Source of the DNA: Verrucomicrobiota bacterium
GTDB lineage: Bacteria; Verrucomicrobiota; Verrucomicrobiia; Palsa-1439
Direction of reading: 5' to 3'
NCBI GenBank assembly: GCA_016871575.1
Contig: VHCW01000018.1
Span: forward strand, 1 to 59,681
Length of the DNA stretch: 59,681 nt
Under the pieces are notes generated by a model, which saw only the letters and a program-made list of their open reading frames with translations, was not told the DNA's origin and did no database searches. The position numbers and the translations under genes are program-made. Positions 7,875 to 14,861 of the stretch are shown one piece after another (position 1 is the first letter of the stretch; each line of letters starts with the position of its first letter).

Positions 7875-9656
7875 ATGAAACAATTTCTCGTTCTTGCCTT
7901 TCTACTGGCCTGCGCATCGGACGCACTGTTCGCGGCGGACGATCCCGGCGCGCAATACGTGGATGCGTTCCTGTTGATTCAAGAAGGCGATGCCGCGAGG
8001 GCAAAGTCGGACTGGAAAACCGCTTATACGAAGCTCACCGCCGCCCAGCATATCCTGCTTGAGATCCGAGAGAAATCCCCCGCTTGGAATGCGCATCTCA
8101 TCCAATTCCGTCTGGAACACTGCCTGGAACAACTTGACGCCATCAAGCCGAACCTTGCGCCATCAGGAAGCGGACTTTCCGCCACGTTTGTGGCGCCGCC
8201 CAAACGAGGCGCTGACTCCACGGAGGTTCGCCAACTGCGCGCCGACCTCGCGGATGCGATGAACCAAATCGAAGCGTTGAAGCGCGAATTGCAGAACGCA
8301 AAGACAACCGCGACACCAGAGGCCGCCGAACTGGATCGTCTTCGCACCCAGTTGGCCGAGGCAAAGACCGAGATGGAACGCAGCAAGGCAGCCCACTTGA
8401 CCGCTCAGGCAACGCTCAACAAGAAAGAGGCAGACGAAGCCGCCCGCATGGCGGAAGTCAACCAGAAGATCGCCGAACTCCAGAAACAGGCCAGCGACCG
8501 CAACCGCAAACTCGAAGAAATGGAAAAGCTTCGCGCCGATCTCAACGCGGCAAACACACGCGCCGGCAACCTCGCCCGCCAGAACAAACAGCTTGCCGCC
8601 CAGCTCGGCGACGCCAAGAGCGCCGCCGAACGCGCCAACATGACCGCTGCGGAACTGAAAGCGGCGCAGCAGGCAAATGCGGATTTGCAGGCGCAGTTGA
8701 CCGAGGCGAAACGCCTCGCAGGAACCGGGTCGCGCGATGTTCAGGCCTTGCGCGCGGAACTGATGGAAGCGCGCGCCACCGCTGACCGGTCCATCCGTCA
8801 ACAGTCAACACAACTGGAACAATTGAGAAAGGAAAACCAGACACTCGCCCTGCAATTGGCGGATTCCAAGCGCGCCACCGCCGCCGATTCCGCTGCGTCC
8901 GCAGAACTTCAGGTTCTGCGCAGCGAACTGGCAGCCGCCCGCACCGACACGGAGCGCGCACGCGCACTCAACGCCAGCCAGCTTGAGGCATGGCAGCGCG
9001 AACGCGCCAGCCTGCTGGCGCGCGCCCCCGATGGCGACAGGCAGTCGCCTGTTTCTTCTGAGCGCAACAGGGGAGTCATCTACGCCAAATCGCCGGGCGC
9101 CGGCAACACGATCATTGACGAAACGTTGCAGCGGCAGAACAGGGAGCTTTCCGAGCAGTTGTCCAGCACCACCCGCCAACTGGAAAAGCTGCGCGCACAA
9201 CTTGCCGCTGACGCGCGCGCCAATACCACGCGCAACCGCAAATTCAGCGATGAACTTTCACTGTTGAAAGACCAGAACAGCGACCTCGCCCGCCAACTCG
9301 CCGAGGCGCGTCCCGCAGACGGCAACCGCGGCGTGCTGTACCGCAAATCTTCTTACACGCCGCGAAGCGAATCACAATCCCGGCTGGAAAAGGAAAACGA
9401 GCGGCTCGCCGCGCAACTGTCCGACGCTCGCCGCCAAGTCAGCACGCTTCGCAGCGAACTGACGGCAAAAGACAAAACTCTGACCGTCACCGCCGCCCCC
9501 GACACAGGCAAGAAGGAGTTGGAGCTTCAAATGCAACGATTGCGCGAGGAGAACGGGCTCTTGCGCCAGTTGTTGAACCGCTACGCTCCGCAGCATCCCG
9601 AACTGAAGCGCGAGGCTACCGGTCGCTCTATCTCGCTGTCGCCGCGCAAACCGTAA
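7875..9656 (+). CDS. Secreted coiled-coil protein
   Basis: This 593-residue protein has a signal peptide (MKQFLVLAFLLACASDALFA). An N-terminal helical, TPR-like region (about 25-105, with AQYVDAFLLIQEGDAA and YTKLTAAQHILLEI) precedes a very long Ala/Glu/Arg/Gln-rich coiled coil from about residue 120 to 570, with many A-E-L-x-R-L heptads. It should be periplasmic or surface-located and elongated, perhaps a structural or scaffold protein. A similar phrase (RGVxYxKS) occurs twice (RGVIYAKS, RGVLYRKS). ATG 7875 is chosen because the signal peptide starts there. No enzymatic domain is visible and the exact role is unknown. Confidence 0.7.
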   Translation: MKQFLVLAFLLACASDALFAADDPGAQYVDAFLLIQEGDAARAKSDWKTAYTKLTAAQHILLEIREKSPAWNAHLIQFRLEHCLEQLDAIKPNLAPSGSGLSATFVAPPKRGADSTEVRQLRADLADAMNQIEALKRELQNAKTTATPEAAELDRLRTQLAEAKTEMERSKAAHLTAQATLNKKEADEAARMAEVNQKIAELQKQASDRNRKLEEMEKLRADLNAANTRAGNLARQNKQLAAQLGDAKSAAERANMTAAELKAAQQANADLQAQLTEAKRLAGTGSRDVQALRAELMEARATADRSIRQQSTQLEQLRKENQTLALQLADSKRATAADSAASAELQVLRSELAAARTDTERARALNASQLEAWQRERASLLARAPDGDRQSPVSSERNRGVIYAKSPGAGNTIIDETLQRQNRELSEQLSSTTRQLEKLRAQLAADARANTTRNRKFSDELSLLKDQNSDLARQLAEARPADGNRGVLYRKSSYTPRSESQSRLEKENERLAAQLSDARRQVSTLRSELTAKDKTLTVTAAPDTGKKELELQMQRLREENGLLRQLLNRYAPQHPELKREATGRSISLSPRKP

Positions 9657-9820
9657 CCGGGCTGTCGCCGCGCTCCTTGTCCGGCGCAGGTCTCTGACCG
9701 CGCCGTTCCTATGACCGAAGGTCTCCGCACTGCGATGGAAATCCGCGATCAGCCAATTGTCCGCAGTCGGGAGACCCGCGCACAACCGAGGATTGCCGCG
9801 AACAGGCTCGCGGCTACAGT
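9657..9820. repeat. Intergenic stretch made of dispersed palindromic repeat pieces
   Basis: Between the convergent coiled-coil and DUF1080 genes lie several repeat pieces. One is the GTCGGGAGACCC unit at 9766-9786, which reappears at 32850-32870. Another is the palindrome GCCGCGAACAGGCTCGCGGC with a TACAG tail at 9795-9819, matching the copies at 6332-6356. GGTCTCTGACC and GGTCTCCGCAC near 9690-9730 look like further decayed copies. No gene is visible here; the hairpins may also end transcription from both sides. Confidence 0.6.
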
Positions 9821-10561
9821 TCACCGCGCCGGTAATGTGCGAATCCAGATGTTGCGGTAACGAACCGGATTCTTGTGATCCTGTAGGATCAGCGGCCCTT
9901 CCGTGGCTTCCCCGCGCAGTTCGACGTTGTCCTGAATCAGAATCCCGTTGTGAACGACGGTCACGCTCGCCGATACAGTCATTTTGCCTTGGGCATCAAA
10001 ACGCGGTTGCCGCAGCGTAATGTGATAACTCTGCCATTCGCCGGGTTTGCGACAGGCGTTGACCAATGGCGGATACATTGCGTAAATCGCGCCCGCTTGA
10101 CCGTCGGGATAGGTGTCGTTCTCATAGGAGTCGAGAACTTGGACTTCTTGGTGCCCGGGTAGAAACACGCCGCTGTTGCCGCGCCCCTGCCCCTTGCCGC
10201 TGACCTCGACTGGCGTGGCCCATTCAATGTGAATTTCGCAGTCACCGAATTTCTCCTTGCTAGCGATCGTGCCGCCTTTCGGAACGATTTCCATGTAGCC
10301 ATTCTCAACCTTCCACTTCGGCTCAGGTGATTTGTCCGCGTCCTTCGGGCCGGGGCGGCGCACCCATTTCGAGAGGTCTTTCCCGTCAAACAGCACAATC
10401 GCATTTGGTGGCGGGGGTCTCATTTCACCGGGTTTCGGCGCACCGGGATCAACCACCTTCGGACGCGGCCGGTTCATGTCCTTCGGTTTCCACGTCTGCT
10501 TGGGTTCAGCGCCGAGTGCAAACGACGCACTTAGTAAGCCTGCCAGAAGAAAGATTTTCAT
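9821..10561 (-). CDS. Secreted DUF1080 protein (3-keto-disaccharide hydrolase-like)
   Basis: This 246-residue protein has a signal peptide (MKIFLLAGLLSASFALGA). A proline-rich linker leads into a concanavalin-like DUF1080 domain from about residue 55, marked by VLFDGKDLSKWVRR, the SKEKFGDCEIHIEWATP strand, GRGNSGVFLPG, a Y-x-N-D-T-Y-P-D-G-Q-x-G-A-I-Y loop and the closing GPLILQDHKNPVRYRNIWIR. Some DUF1080 proteins hydrolyse 3-keto-glycosides; others are only inferred to bind glycans. Multiple secreted copies per genome are typical of Planctomycetes and Verrucomicrobia. It is divergent from the PIG-L gene. A TATCAT hexamer 8 nt upstream of the ATG could be its -10 box. Confidence 0.85.
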   Translation of the reverse strand: MKIFLLAGLLSASFALGAEPKQTWKPKDMNRPRPKVVDPGAPKPGEMRPPPPNAIVLFDGKDLSKWVRRPGPKDADKSPEPKWKVENGYMEIVPKGGTIASKEKFGDCEIHIEWATPVEVSGKGQGRGNSGVFLPGHQEVQVLDSYENDTYPDGQAGAIYAMYPPLVNACRKPGEWQSYHITLRQPRFDAQGKMTVSASVTVVHNGILIQDNVELRGEATEGPLILQDHKNPVRYRNIWIRTLPAR

Positions 10562-10597
10562 GACGGGAGATGATACCGAACCGGGTTCCGGATGCGA

Positions 10598-10627
10598 GTT
10601 CGATTTTTGGCGGTTCGATTTTTGGCG
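10598..10627. repeat. Perfect 15-bp direct repeat between divergent genes
   Basis: GTTCGATTTTTGGCG occurs twice head to tail between the divergent DUF1080 gene and the PIG-L deacetylase gene, just before a TACACT hexamer that ends 8 nt upstream of the latter's ATG. It could be a regulator site or simple slippage. Confidence 0.5.
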
Positions 10628-10651
10628 GTCCGGCTGCTACACTGATACGTC

Positions 10652-11350
10652 ATGAGTCCCCGCCCCATCACCGACTTCCACTGGCCGTCGCGCCAACGTA
10701 TCCTCGTCCTTGCGCCGCATCCTGACGACTTCGACGCCGTCGGCGTCACCATGCGCTTCTTCCACCAACGCGGCGACACCCTCCGCGTCGCCATCGTCAG
10801 CGGCAGCGCCAGCGGCGTGCTCAACAGTTTCTGCGCGCCGGCGGAAAAGGCCGCCGTCCGCGAACAAGAACAACGCGACAGCCTCCGCTTCTTCGGCCTG
10901 CCCGACGATGCGCTCACCTTCCTCCGCCTCCCCGAGGACGCCAACGGCGACCCCATTGAGGACGCCGACGCGATTCAACGCGAACTCGACGTCGCCCAGC
11001 CGAATCTTGTCGTCCTCCCACACTACCACGACACCAACGTTGGCCATCGTCGCGCCTACGCCATGTTCCGGAAATGCTCCGTCTTACCGGCGTTGCTCTT
11101 TCGCGACCCGAAAACCACCGAGTTCCGGTGCGACCTCTTCACGCCGTTCGACGAAGCAGCGGCGCAATGGAAACGAAAGCTGTTGTTGCATCATCGCTCA
11201 CAGGAACAACGGAACCGCCAGCAACGCCGTCGCGGTTTCGACGACCGGATTCTCGATGTGAACCGTCAGATCGCGGCGGAGATCGGGTGTCCGTCGCCCT
11301 ACGCCGAAGCGTTCCAAGTGGACGGTCATGTCCCCTTCCCAGTCGGTTGA
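10652..11350 (+). CDS. PIG-L family deacetylase (LmbE-like)
   Basis: This is a 232-residue cytosolic protein of the zinc-dependent N-acetylglucosaminyl deacetylase family. The metal motif PHPDD is at residues 22-26 and the matching HYHDTNVGH motif at 124-132, which are the expected zinc ligands and catalytic aspartate of the fold. Family members deacetylate GlcNAc-containing conjugates (MshB, BshB, PIG-L), and the substrate here is not evident. No signal peptide is present. It has its own upstream region with no ribosome site, and it converges on the DUF1737 gene 36 nt downstream. Confidence 0.85.
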   Translation: MSPRPITDFHWPSRQRILVLAPHPDDFDAVGVTMRFFHQRGDTLRVAIVSGSASGVLNSFCAPAEKAAVREQEQRDSLRFFGLPDDALTFLRLPEDANGDPIEDADAIQRELDVAQPNLVVLPHYHDTNVGHRRAYAMFRKCSVLPALLFRDPKTTEFRCDLFTPFDEAAAQWKRKLLLHHRSQEQRNRQQRRRGFDDRILDVNRQIAAEIGCPSPYAEAFQVDGHVPFPVG

Positions 11351-11386
11351 CGAGACCTTCCGCACGTCGTCGGCAAGATCGCTTTT

Positions 11387-11617
11387 TCAGCGTAGTCCGC
11401 TTTTGACTGCCGCCGAAGCTGGCCAGACGCCTGTTTCTTTCTTCGGCTCACGAACCATCGCTTGCAGAAAGCTCCCAGCAGCACCCTTGAAGCTCTCATC
11501 CACGACAGTAACGCCGCCGAGCGGCTGCCATCCTTGTTTCATGTGAGCGTTGACCGCATCTTCCAGAGATTTGGACGTCCCCTCTTGCACAAGCATATAT
11601 TCCAAATATTGAGCCAT
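11387..11617 (-). CDS. Small DUF1737-like protein
   Basis: This 76-residue protein begins QYLEYMLVQEG and has a VNAHMKQGWQPLGGVTVV block; this is the pattern of the DUF1737 family (short cytosolic proteins of unknown role). A strong ribosome site (GGAGGA) stands 8 nt before the ATG at 11617, which supports the start. The last 14 residues (VWPASAAVKSGLR end) do not belong to the family core and resemble the tail of the cytochrome gene that ends at 24069. Function unknown. Confidence 0.65.
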   Translation of the reverse strand: MAQYLEYMLVQEGTSKSLEDAVNAHMKQGWQPLGGVTVVDESFKGAAGSFLQAMVREPKKETGVWPASAAVKSGLR

Positions 11618-11985
11618 CTGTATTTCCTCCGCCCGACCTTTTACCGCCGATACCCCCCAAAAAGCACGCGGAAAAAAAGTTCAAGAAAGTGACACGGAAA
11701 GAAGGGAAGGTGCTCCCTTTTCTCGAAGTATAAAGCGTGAGAGCAAAGAGGCAAAACCAAGTCAACTTCCGTCTGCGGGCCTCGGCGGCCTTACGTCGTT
11801 GTTCCCCGCCGACGAGTCAGCCAACTTGTCTCCCCTGCAGGCGACTTTCCAGAGAGGCACTATGAACGAACCCCAAACCACCACCCTGCTTGACGCCGTC
11901 GTCAACGTCCTCGCTGATCGTGGCAAGTGGACCACAAAGCCGGTGCTGCTCAGTCTGCTGCAAGACCGTCTCGGCATCGCCATCC
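11618..11985. other. Gene-poor stretch
   Basis: No gene can be supported firmly. An open frame from ATG 11862 (MNEPQTTTLLDAVVNVLADRGKW) runs to 12071 behind a weak purine run, but its C-terminal half is an out-of-frame reading of a PIN fragment, so at most its first 40 residues could be real. A small hairpin (AAGGGA with TCCCTT arms) lies near 11703-11720. Confidence 0.4.
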
Positions 11986-12108
11986 ATGAGCGGCTTGACC
12001 GATTGTATTTCATTCGTTGCCATGCGCGACGACGGACTGACCGATGCGCTCACCGCAGACCACCACTTTGAGCAAGCCGGTTTCCGCGCCCCGCTCAAGA
12101 CAAAGTAG
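11986..12108 (+). pseudogene. C-terminal fragment of a PIN-domain (VapC) toxin
   Basis: The frame reads SGLTDCISFVAM, then RDDGLTDALTADHHFEQAGF to a TAG stop. This matches the last 40 residues of VapC-type PIN toxins, including the acidic residue of LTDCISF and the ALTADHHFEQAGF tail. The N-terminal half with the first catalytic aspartate is missing, and the sequence upstream of 11986 in this frame is unrelated. It is a remnant left by deletion or recombination, not a working toxin. Confidence 0.65.
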
Positions 12109-12114
12109 CGAAAT

Positions 12115-12303
12115 TCAGTTCGAGAACCGCACGAACGAAGCGCCGTGACTCGGTACGGTTGTCTCGGATCGGCGCTCGAAGGTGCCGAGGTGTTTCTGTC
12201 GCCAGAGATCACGGACGTGTTGTCGGCCGGTGATCCCAAGTTCGTTCCATGTGGCGGAGAGTTTCGCCGGTTCGTTGGCGAGGTTGAACGAAGCGTGAGC
12301 GTG
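12115..12303 (-). pseudogene. C-terminal fragment of a GH27-type alpha-galactosidase
   Basis: On the minus strand the frame reads ASFNLANEPAKLSATW, ELGITG, VRDLWRQKHLGTFE and VPSHGASFVRF before its stop. This is the closing beta-sandwich domain of GH27 alpha-galactosidases (W-x-E-L-G, V-R-D-L-W, L-G-T-F, V-P-x-H-G). The catalytic barrel is absent: upstream the frame runs directly into the hairpin repeat at 12328-12389. The piece lies back to back with the PIN fragment, so two unrelated gene ends meet here. Confidence 0.6.
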
Positions 12304-12327
12304 CGGTTCGAAGTTCTGCTTAACGAG

Positions 12328-12389
12328 AGGAACGCCGCCGTCTCGGCGGTCGCAATCCAGCACGAAACCGCCGGGACGGCGGCGTTCCT
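12328..12389. repeat. Strong hairpin with 23-bp arms
   Basis: Arms at 12328-12350 and 12367-12389 are inverted copies with one mismatch (AGGAACGCCGCCGT core), around a 16-nt loop. The arms also contain shorter internal palindromes (CCGCCG...CGGCGG). The element sits at the broken edge of the alpha-galactosidase fragment and looks like a mobile palindromic repeat rather than a terminator, because no T-run follows. Confidence 0.85.
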
Positions 12390-12426
12390 GCCCCACACAT
12401 CGAACTGCGCTTGTTCACCCGCGCCA

Positions 12427-12455
12427 TTGACAGTGGTGGACTAACCGGGCTAAGT
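12427..12455 (+). promoter_or_regulatory. Putative promoter of the phd/PIN operon
   Basis: A perfect TTGACA (12427-12432) is followed 17 nt later by CTAAGT (12450-12455), which ends 7 nt before the antitoxin ATG. The layout and sequence closely parallel the region before rnhB (TTGACA, 17 nt, CTAAAT, 7 nt). A leaderless transcript is implied. Confidence 0.5.
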
Positions 12456-12462
12456 TCGCGCC

Positions 12463-12696
12463 ATGAAATCGGTAAATGTTCACGACGCCAAGACTGGTTT
12501 TTCCAAGCTCCTGTCCGAGATTGAGGAGCGGGGCAGTCGGTTCATCATCTGCCGGAACGGCCATCCCGTGGCTGACCTCGTGCCTCATCAGGCTGTCAAC
12601 CGGCTCCAGCCTGACAAGAAACTCGGCGCGTTGCGGATCAAGTACGATCCCATCGAGGAACTCGCTCCTGCTGATTGGCCGGACGATGCGCGATGA
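12463..12696 (+). CDS. Phd/YefM-type antitoxin
   Basis: This 77-residue protein has the Phd/YefM fold signature: MKSVNVHDAKTGFSKLL at the start, then EERGSRFIICRNGHPVADLVPH. It should bind its own promoter as a dimer through the N-terminal domain and neutralise the downstream toxin with its acidic C-terminal tail (YDPIEELAPADWPDD). The stop overlaps the toxin start (ATGA), so the pair is coupled. The pair looks intact, unlike the broken PIN fragment 350 bp upstream. Its 5' region carries a probable promoter immediately upstream with no leader. Confidence 0.88.
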   Translation: MKSVNVHDAKTGFSKLLSEIEERGSRFIICRNGHPVADLVPHQAVNRLQPDKKLGALRIKYDPIEELAPADWPDDAR

Positions 12697-13070
12697 TTCT
12701 CGACACCTGCGCCTTGTTGTTCCTGCCAAGCGGCGATACGCGCCTAACACCGCCCACCCGTGAACGGTTGGCCAGTGCGTCATCTGTTTTCTACTGTGCC
12801 ATCAGCGCCTTTGAGATCGCGCTGAAAGTCCGCGACAAGAAACTCGATCTGCCACTGTCGCCGGCACGCTGGGTCCGTGCCGTTGCCGACCGCTATGGAC
12901 TGGTGGAGGTGCCGTTGGACACCGGCCTGTGTGTGGCTGCGACGGCACTGCCGTTGATTCACCGCGATCCTTGCGACCGCTTTATCATCGCCGCCGCCAA
13001 ACATCTGTGCGTGCCGGTGGTCACCATTGACCCGCGCTTCCAAGAGTACGGCGTCGAGGTAATCGCGTAG
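12693..13070 (+). CDS. PIN-domain toxin (VapC-like)
   Basis: This 125-residue PIN-fold ribonuclease is the toxin partner of the Phd-type antitoxin. Acidic residues expected in the active site are visible: ILDTCALLFL at the start (Asp4), E in SAFEIALKV, and D-P-C-D-R-F-I-I-A-A near the end, followed by VVTIDPRF. Such Phd-linked PIN toxins usually cleave tRNA or rRNA, but the target here is unknown. The start ATG 12693 overlaps the antitoxin stop. All key acidic positions are present, so it is probably functional. Confidence 0.88.
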   Translation: MILDTCALLFLPSGDTRLTPPTRERLASASSVFYCAISAFEIALKVRDKKLDLPLSPARWVRAVADRYGLVEVPLDTGLCVAATALPLIHRDPCDRFIIAAAKHLCVPVVTIDPRFQEYGVEVIA

Positions 13071-13087
13071 AAGGGACACCATTCCGA

Positions 13088-13106
13088 AACGGGCGGGACG
13101 CCCGTT
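13088..13106. terminator. Hairpin between convergent toxin and lipA genes
   Basis: A perfect 8-3-8 palindrome (AACGGGCG, GGA, CGCCCGTT) lies in the 39-nt gap between the toxin stop and the lipA stop. It could act as a bidirectional terminator, although no T-run follows, and it could equally be another dispersed palindromic repeat. Confidence 0.45.
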
Positions 13107-13109
13107 CCA

Positions 13110-13961
13110 CTATTTCACAGCTTCCCAAGCATGGTAGGAACTGCGGACGAGCGGGGCGCTTTCAACGTGGCGGAAACCGAGCTTCTCCGCTGCCGTCTTC
13201 AACTCGGCGAACTCTTCCGGTGTCACGTATCGAGCCACCGGCAATTCGCGCGCCGTCGGACGCAGGTATTGTCCGAGGGTGAGGATGTCGCAGCCATGCG
13301 CGCGCAAATCGCGGGCGACAGCCAGCACTTCCTCGTTTGTCTCGCCGAGGCCGAGCATCAAGCCGGACTTCGTCAATAGGTCGTCGCGCAGTTCCTTGGC
13401 CAGTGACAAGATAGCCATCGAACGTTCGTACACGGAACCGGGGCGCACGGGTTTGTAGAGGCGCGGCACGGTCTCGACGTTGTGCGCCAGCACTGTCAAT
13501 GGCGTGGCTGCCATCCGCGCGAGGCCGTCGCGGCGAAAATCGGGGATCAGCGCCTCGATGCCGCATTGCGGTCGGCGTTGGTGGATGGCATCAACGGTCG
13601 CGGCGAAATGGTTTGCGCCTTGGTCGGGCAGGTCGTCGCGGTCAACGGAAGTCAGCACGACATAATCGAGGCTGAGTTTCACGACGGCATCGGCGACGTT
13701 CGCCGGTTCGGCAGGATCGAGCGGCATCGGCTTCCCCTTCCCCACCGCGCAGAAATGGCAGCGGCGGGTGCAGATGTCGCCCATGATGATGAAGGTTGCA
13801 GTGCCGTGGCTCCAGCACTCGCCGCGGTTCGGACACTGCGCCTCTTCGCAAACGGTGTGCAGTTTCAGCCCCTTCAACGTGTCGCGCACGCGACGAAAGT
13901 CCGCGCCACCGGCGACGAGGGAGCGAATCCATTTGGGGTGTCGAGTCGCCGGTGCGGTCAC
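13110..13961 (-). CDS. lipA: Lipoyl synthase
   Basis: This 283-residue radical-SAM enzyme inserts two sulfurs into octanoyl groups on lipoyl domains of 2-oxoacid dehydrogenases and GcvH. Both iron-sulfur cluster sites are intact: the auxiliary cluster motif C38-x4-C43-x5-C49 and the radical-SAM motif C64-x3-C68-x2-C71. The late LVRSSYHA contains the serine that ligates the auxiliary cluster. Length and spacing match the family. The start codon overlaps the stop of the MBL hydrolase gene by 4 nt (ATGA), so it is translated second in that two-gene operon. No lipB gene is in view. Confidence 0.96.
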   Translation of the reverse strand: MTAPATRHPKWIRSLVAGGADFRRVRDTLKGLKLHTVCEEAQCPNRGECWSHGTATFIIMGDICTRRCHFCAVGKGKPMPLDPAEPANVADAVVKLSLDYVVLTSVDRDDLPDQGANHFAATVDAIHQRRPQCGIEALIPDFRRDGLARMAATPLTVLAHNVETVPRLYKPVRPGSVYERSMAILSLAKELRDDLLTKSGLMLGLGETNEEVLAVARDLRAHGCDILTLGQYLRPTARELPVARYVTPEEFAELKTAAEKLGFRHVESAPLVRSSYHAWEAVK

Positions 13962-14683
13962 AGGGCAAAGAACGGGTTGTGAAGTTTTTCCTCGCCAACG
14001 GTCGTCATCGGGCCGTGGCCTGGACAGATGATGGTATCGTTGGGCAAGCTCAGGATTTGTTCTCGGATGCAGGCGAGCGCTTCTTCATAGGCGGACGGAG
14101 CGCCGCCGATGGAGCCGGCAAAAAGAGCGTCGCCGGTCACAATGACAAGCCGAGAGAGGCCGCGCACGAGATAGCTGGTTCCGCCGGGGCTGTGGCCGCT
14201 GGTGCGGCGCGCCTCGATTTGAAGCGAGCCGGCGTGGAAAGACCGACCGTCAGGAAATGGCTGCACACCTTGAACCGGTTCATGCTCGGAGATAAACGCG
14301 CGCGTTTTCATACGATGCAAGGCGCCGGCATGGTCGGGGTGACTGTGCGTCAACAGGAGCAAGTCGAGCGACAGGGAACGGCCCCTCAGAAAAGCAAGCA
14401 TCGGCGACGGGTCCGCACCGGTATCGAAGGCGACCGCACGCGAAGCGTCGTGGGCGATGTAGGCGTTGACTGTCGAGAGGCCGTAGCGGGTGCTAAACAT
14501 GGCCAGGCCGGGCAGCATGACGGGCGCGGGATGCCAATTCCGGTCAGCCAGCGCGGCGAGGCCAAGGTGGAGCCTCTCGGCGAGGTGCTCGATGCACGCG
14601 CCGCGAAGTGAGCCATCACGAATGCCGAGGCCGGCTTTGGCCTTGGCGATGATATCGTCAAAATTGTCTTCGAGAGGAATCAT
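13958..14683 (-). CDS. MBL-fold metallohydrolase (glyoxalase II-like)
   Basis: This 241-residue metallo-beta-lactamase fold protein has the metal motif THSHPDHAG (H113, H115, D117, H118), a further histidine in TSGHSPGG, the aspartate of TGDALFAG and the histidine of PGHGPMTTVGEE. The full set suggests a binuclear metal site and hydrolase activity, for example on a glutathione- or other thiol-linked ester; the substrate cannot be told. An N-terminal extension of about 50 residues precedes the fold. It is the first gene of an operon with lipA, which it overlaps by 4 nt. Confidence 0.85.
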   Translation of the reverse strand: MIPLEDNFDDIIAKAKAGLGIRDGSLRGACIEHLAERLHLGLAALADRNWHPAPVMLPGLAMFSTRYGLSTVNAYIAHDASRAVAFDTGADPSPMLAFLRGRSLSLDLLLLTHSHPDHAGALHRMKTRAFISEHEPVQGVQPFPDGRSFHAGSLQIEARRTSGHSPGGTSYLVRGLSRLVIVTGDALFAGSIGGAPSAYEEALACIREQILSLPNDTIICPGHGPMTTVGEEKLHNPFFAL

Positions 14684-14861
14684 GGTGATTCTTGGCTACA
14701 AGATGGGTTATTTCAGCGTGAAACTCAACAGGAGATTCGTTGGAAGCAGTTGTTTCGCGAAAAGGCCGTTCTCGCCGGCAACCTTCGAGCAAACGCGGAA
14801 ATGACAGAAAATGTTTCCGAGATCGGTGGCCGTTGCGCCCTTCTGAGGCGCAGCGACCGGC

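Noticed and set aside
11799-12071. 90-residue protein in the scar region
   Set aside because: Its C-terminal third is an out-of-frame reading of the PIN fragment and no family is recognised; only mentioned as a weak possibility.
12115-12396. Intact small gene of 93 residues on the minus strand
   Set aside because: Its first 30 residues are simply the hairpin repeat; the rest is a fragment of a much larger enzyme.
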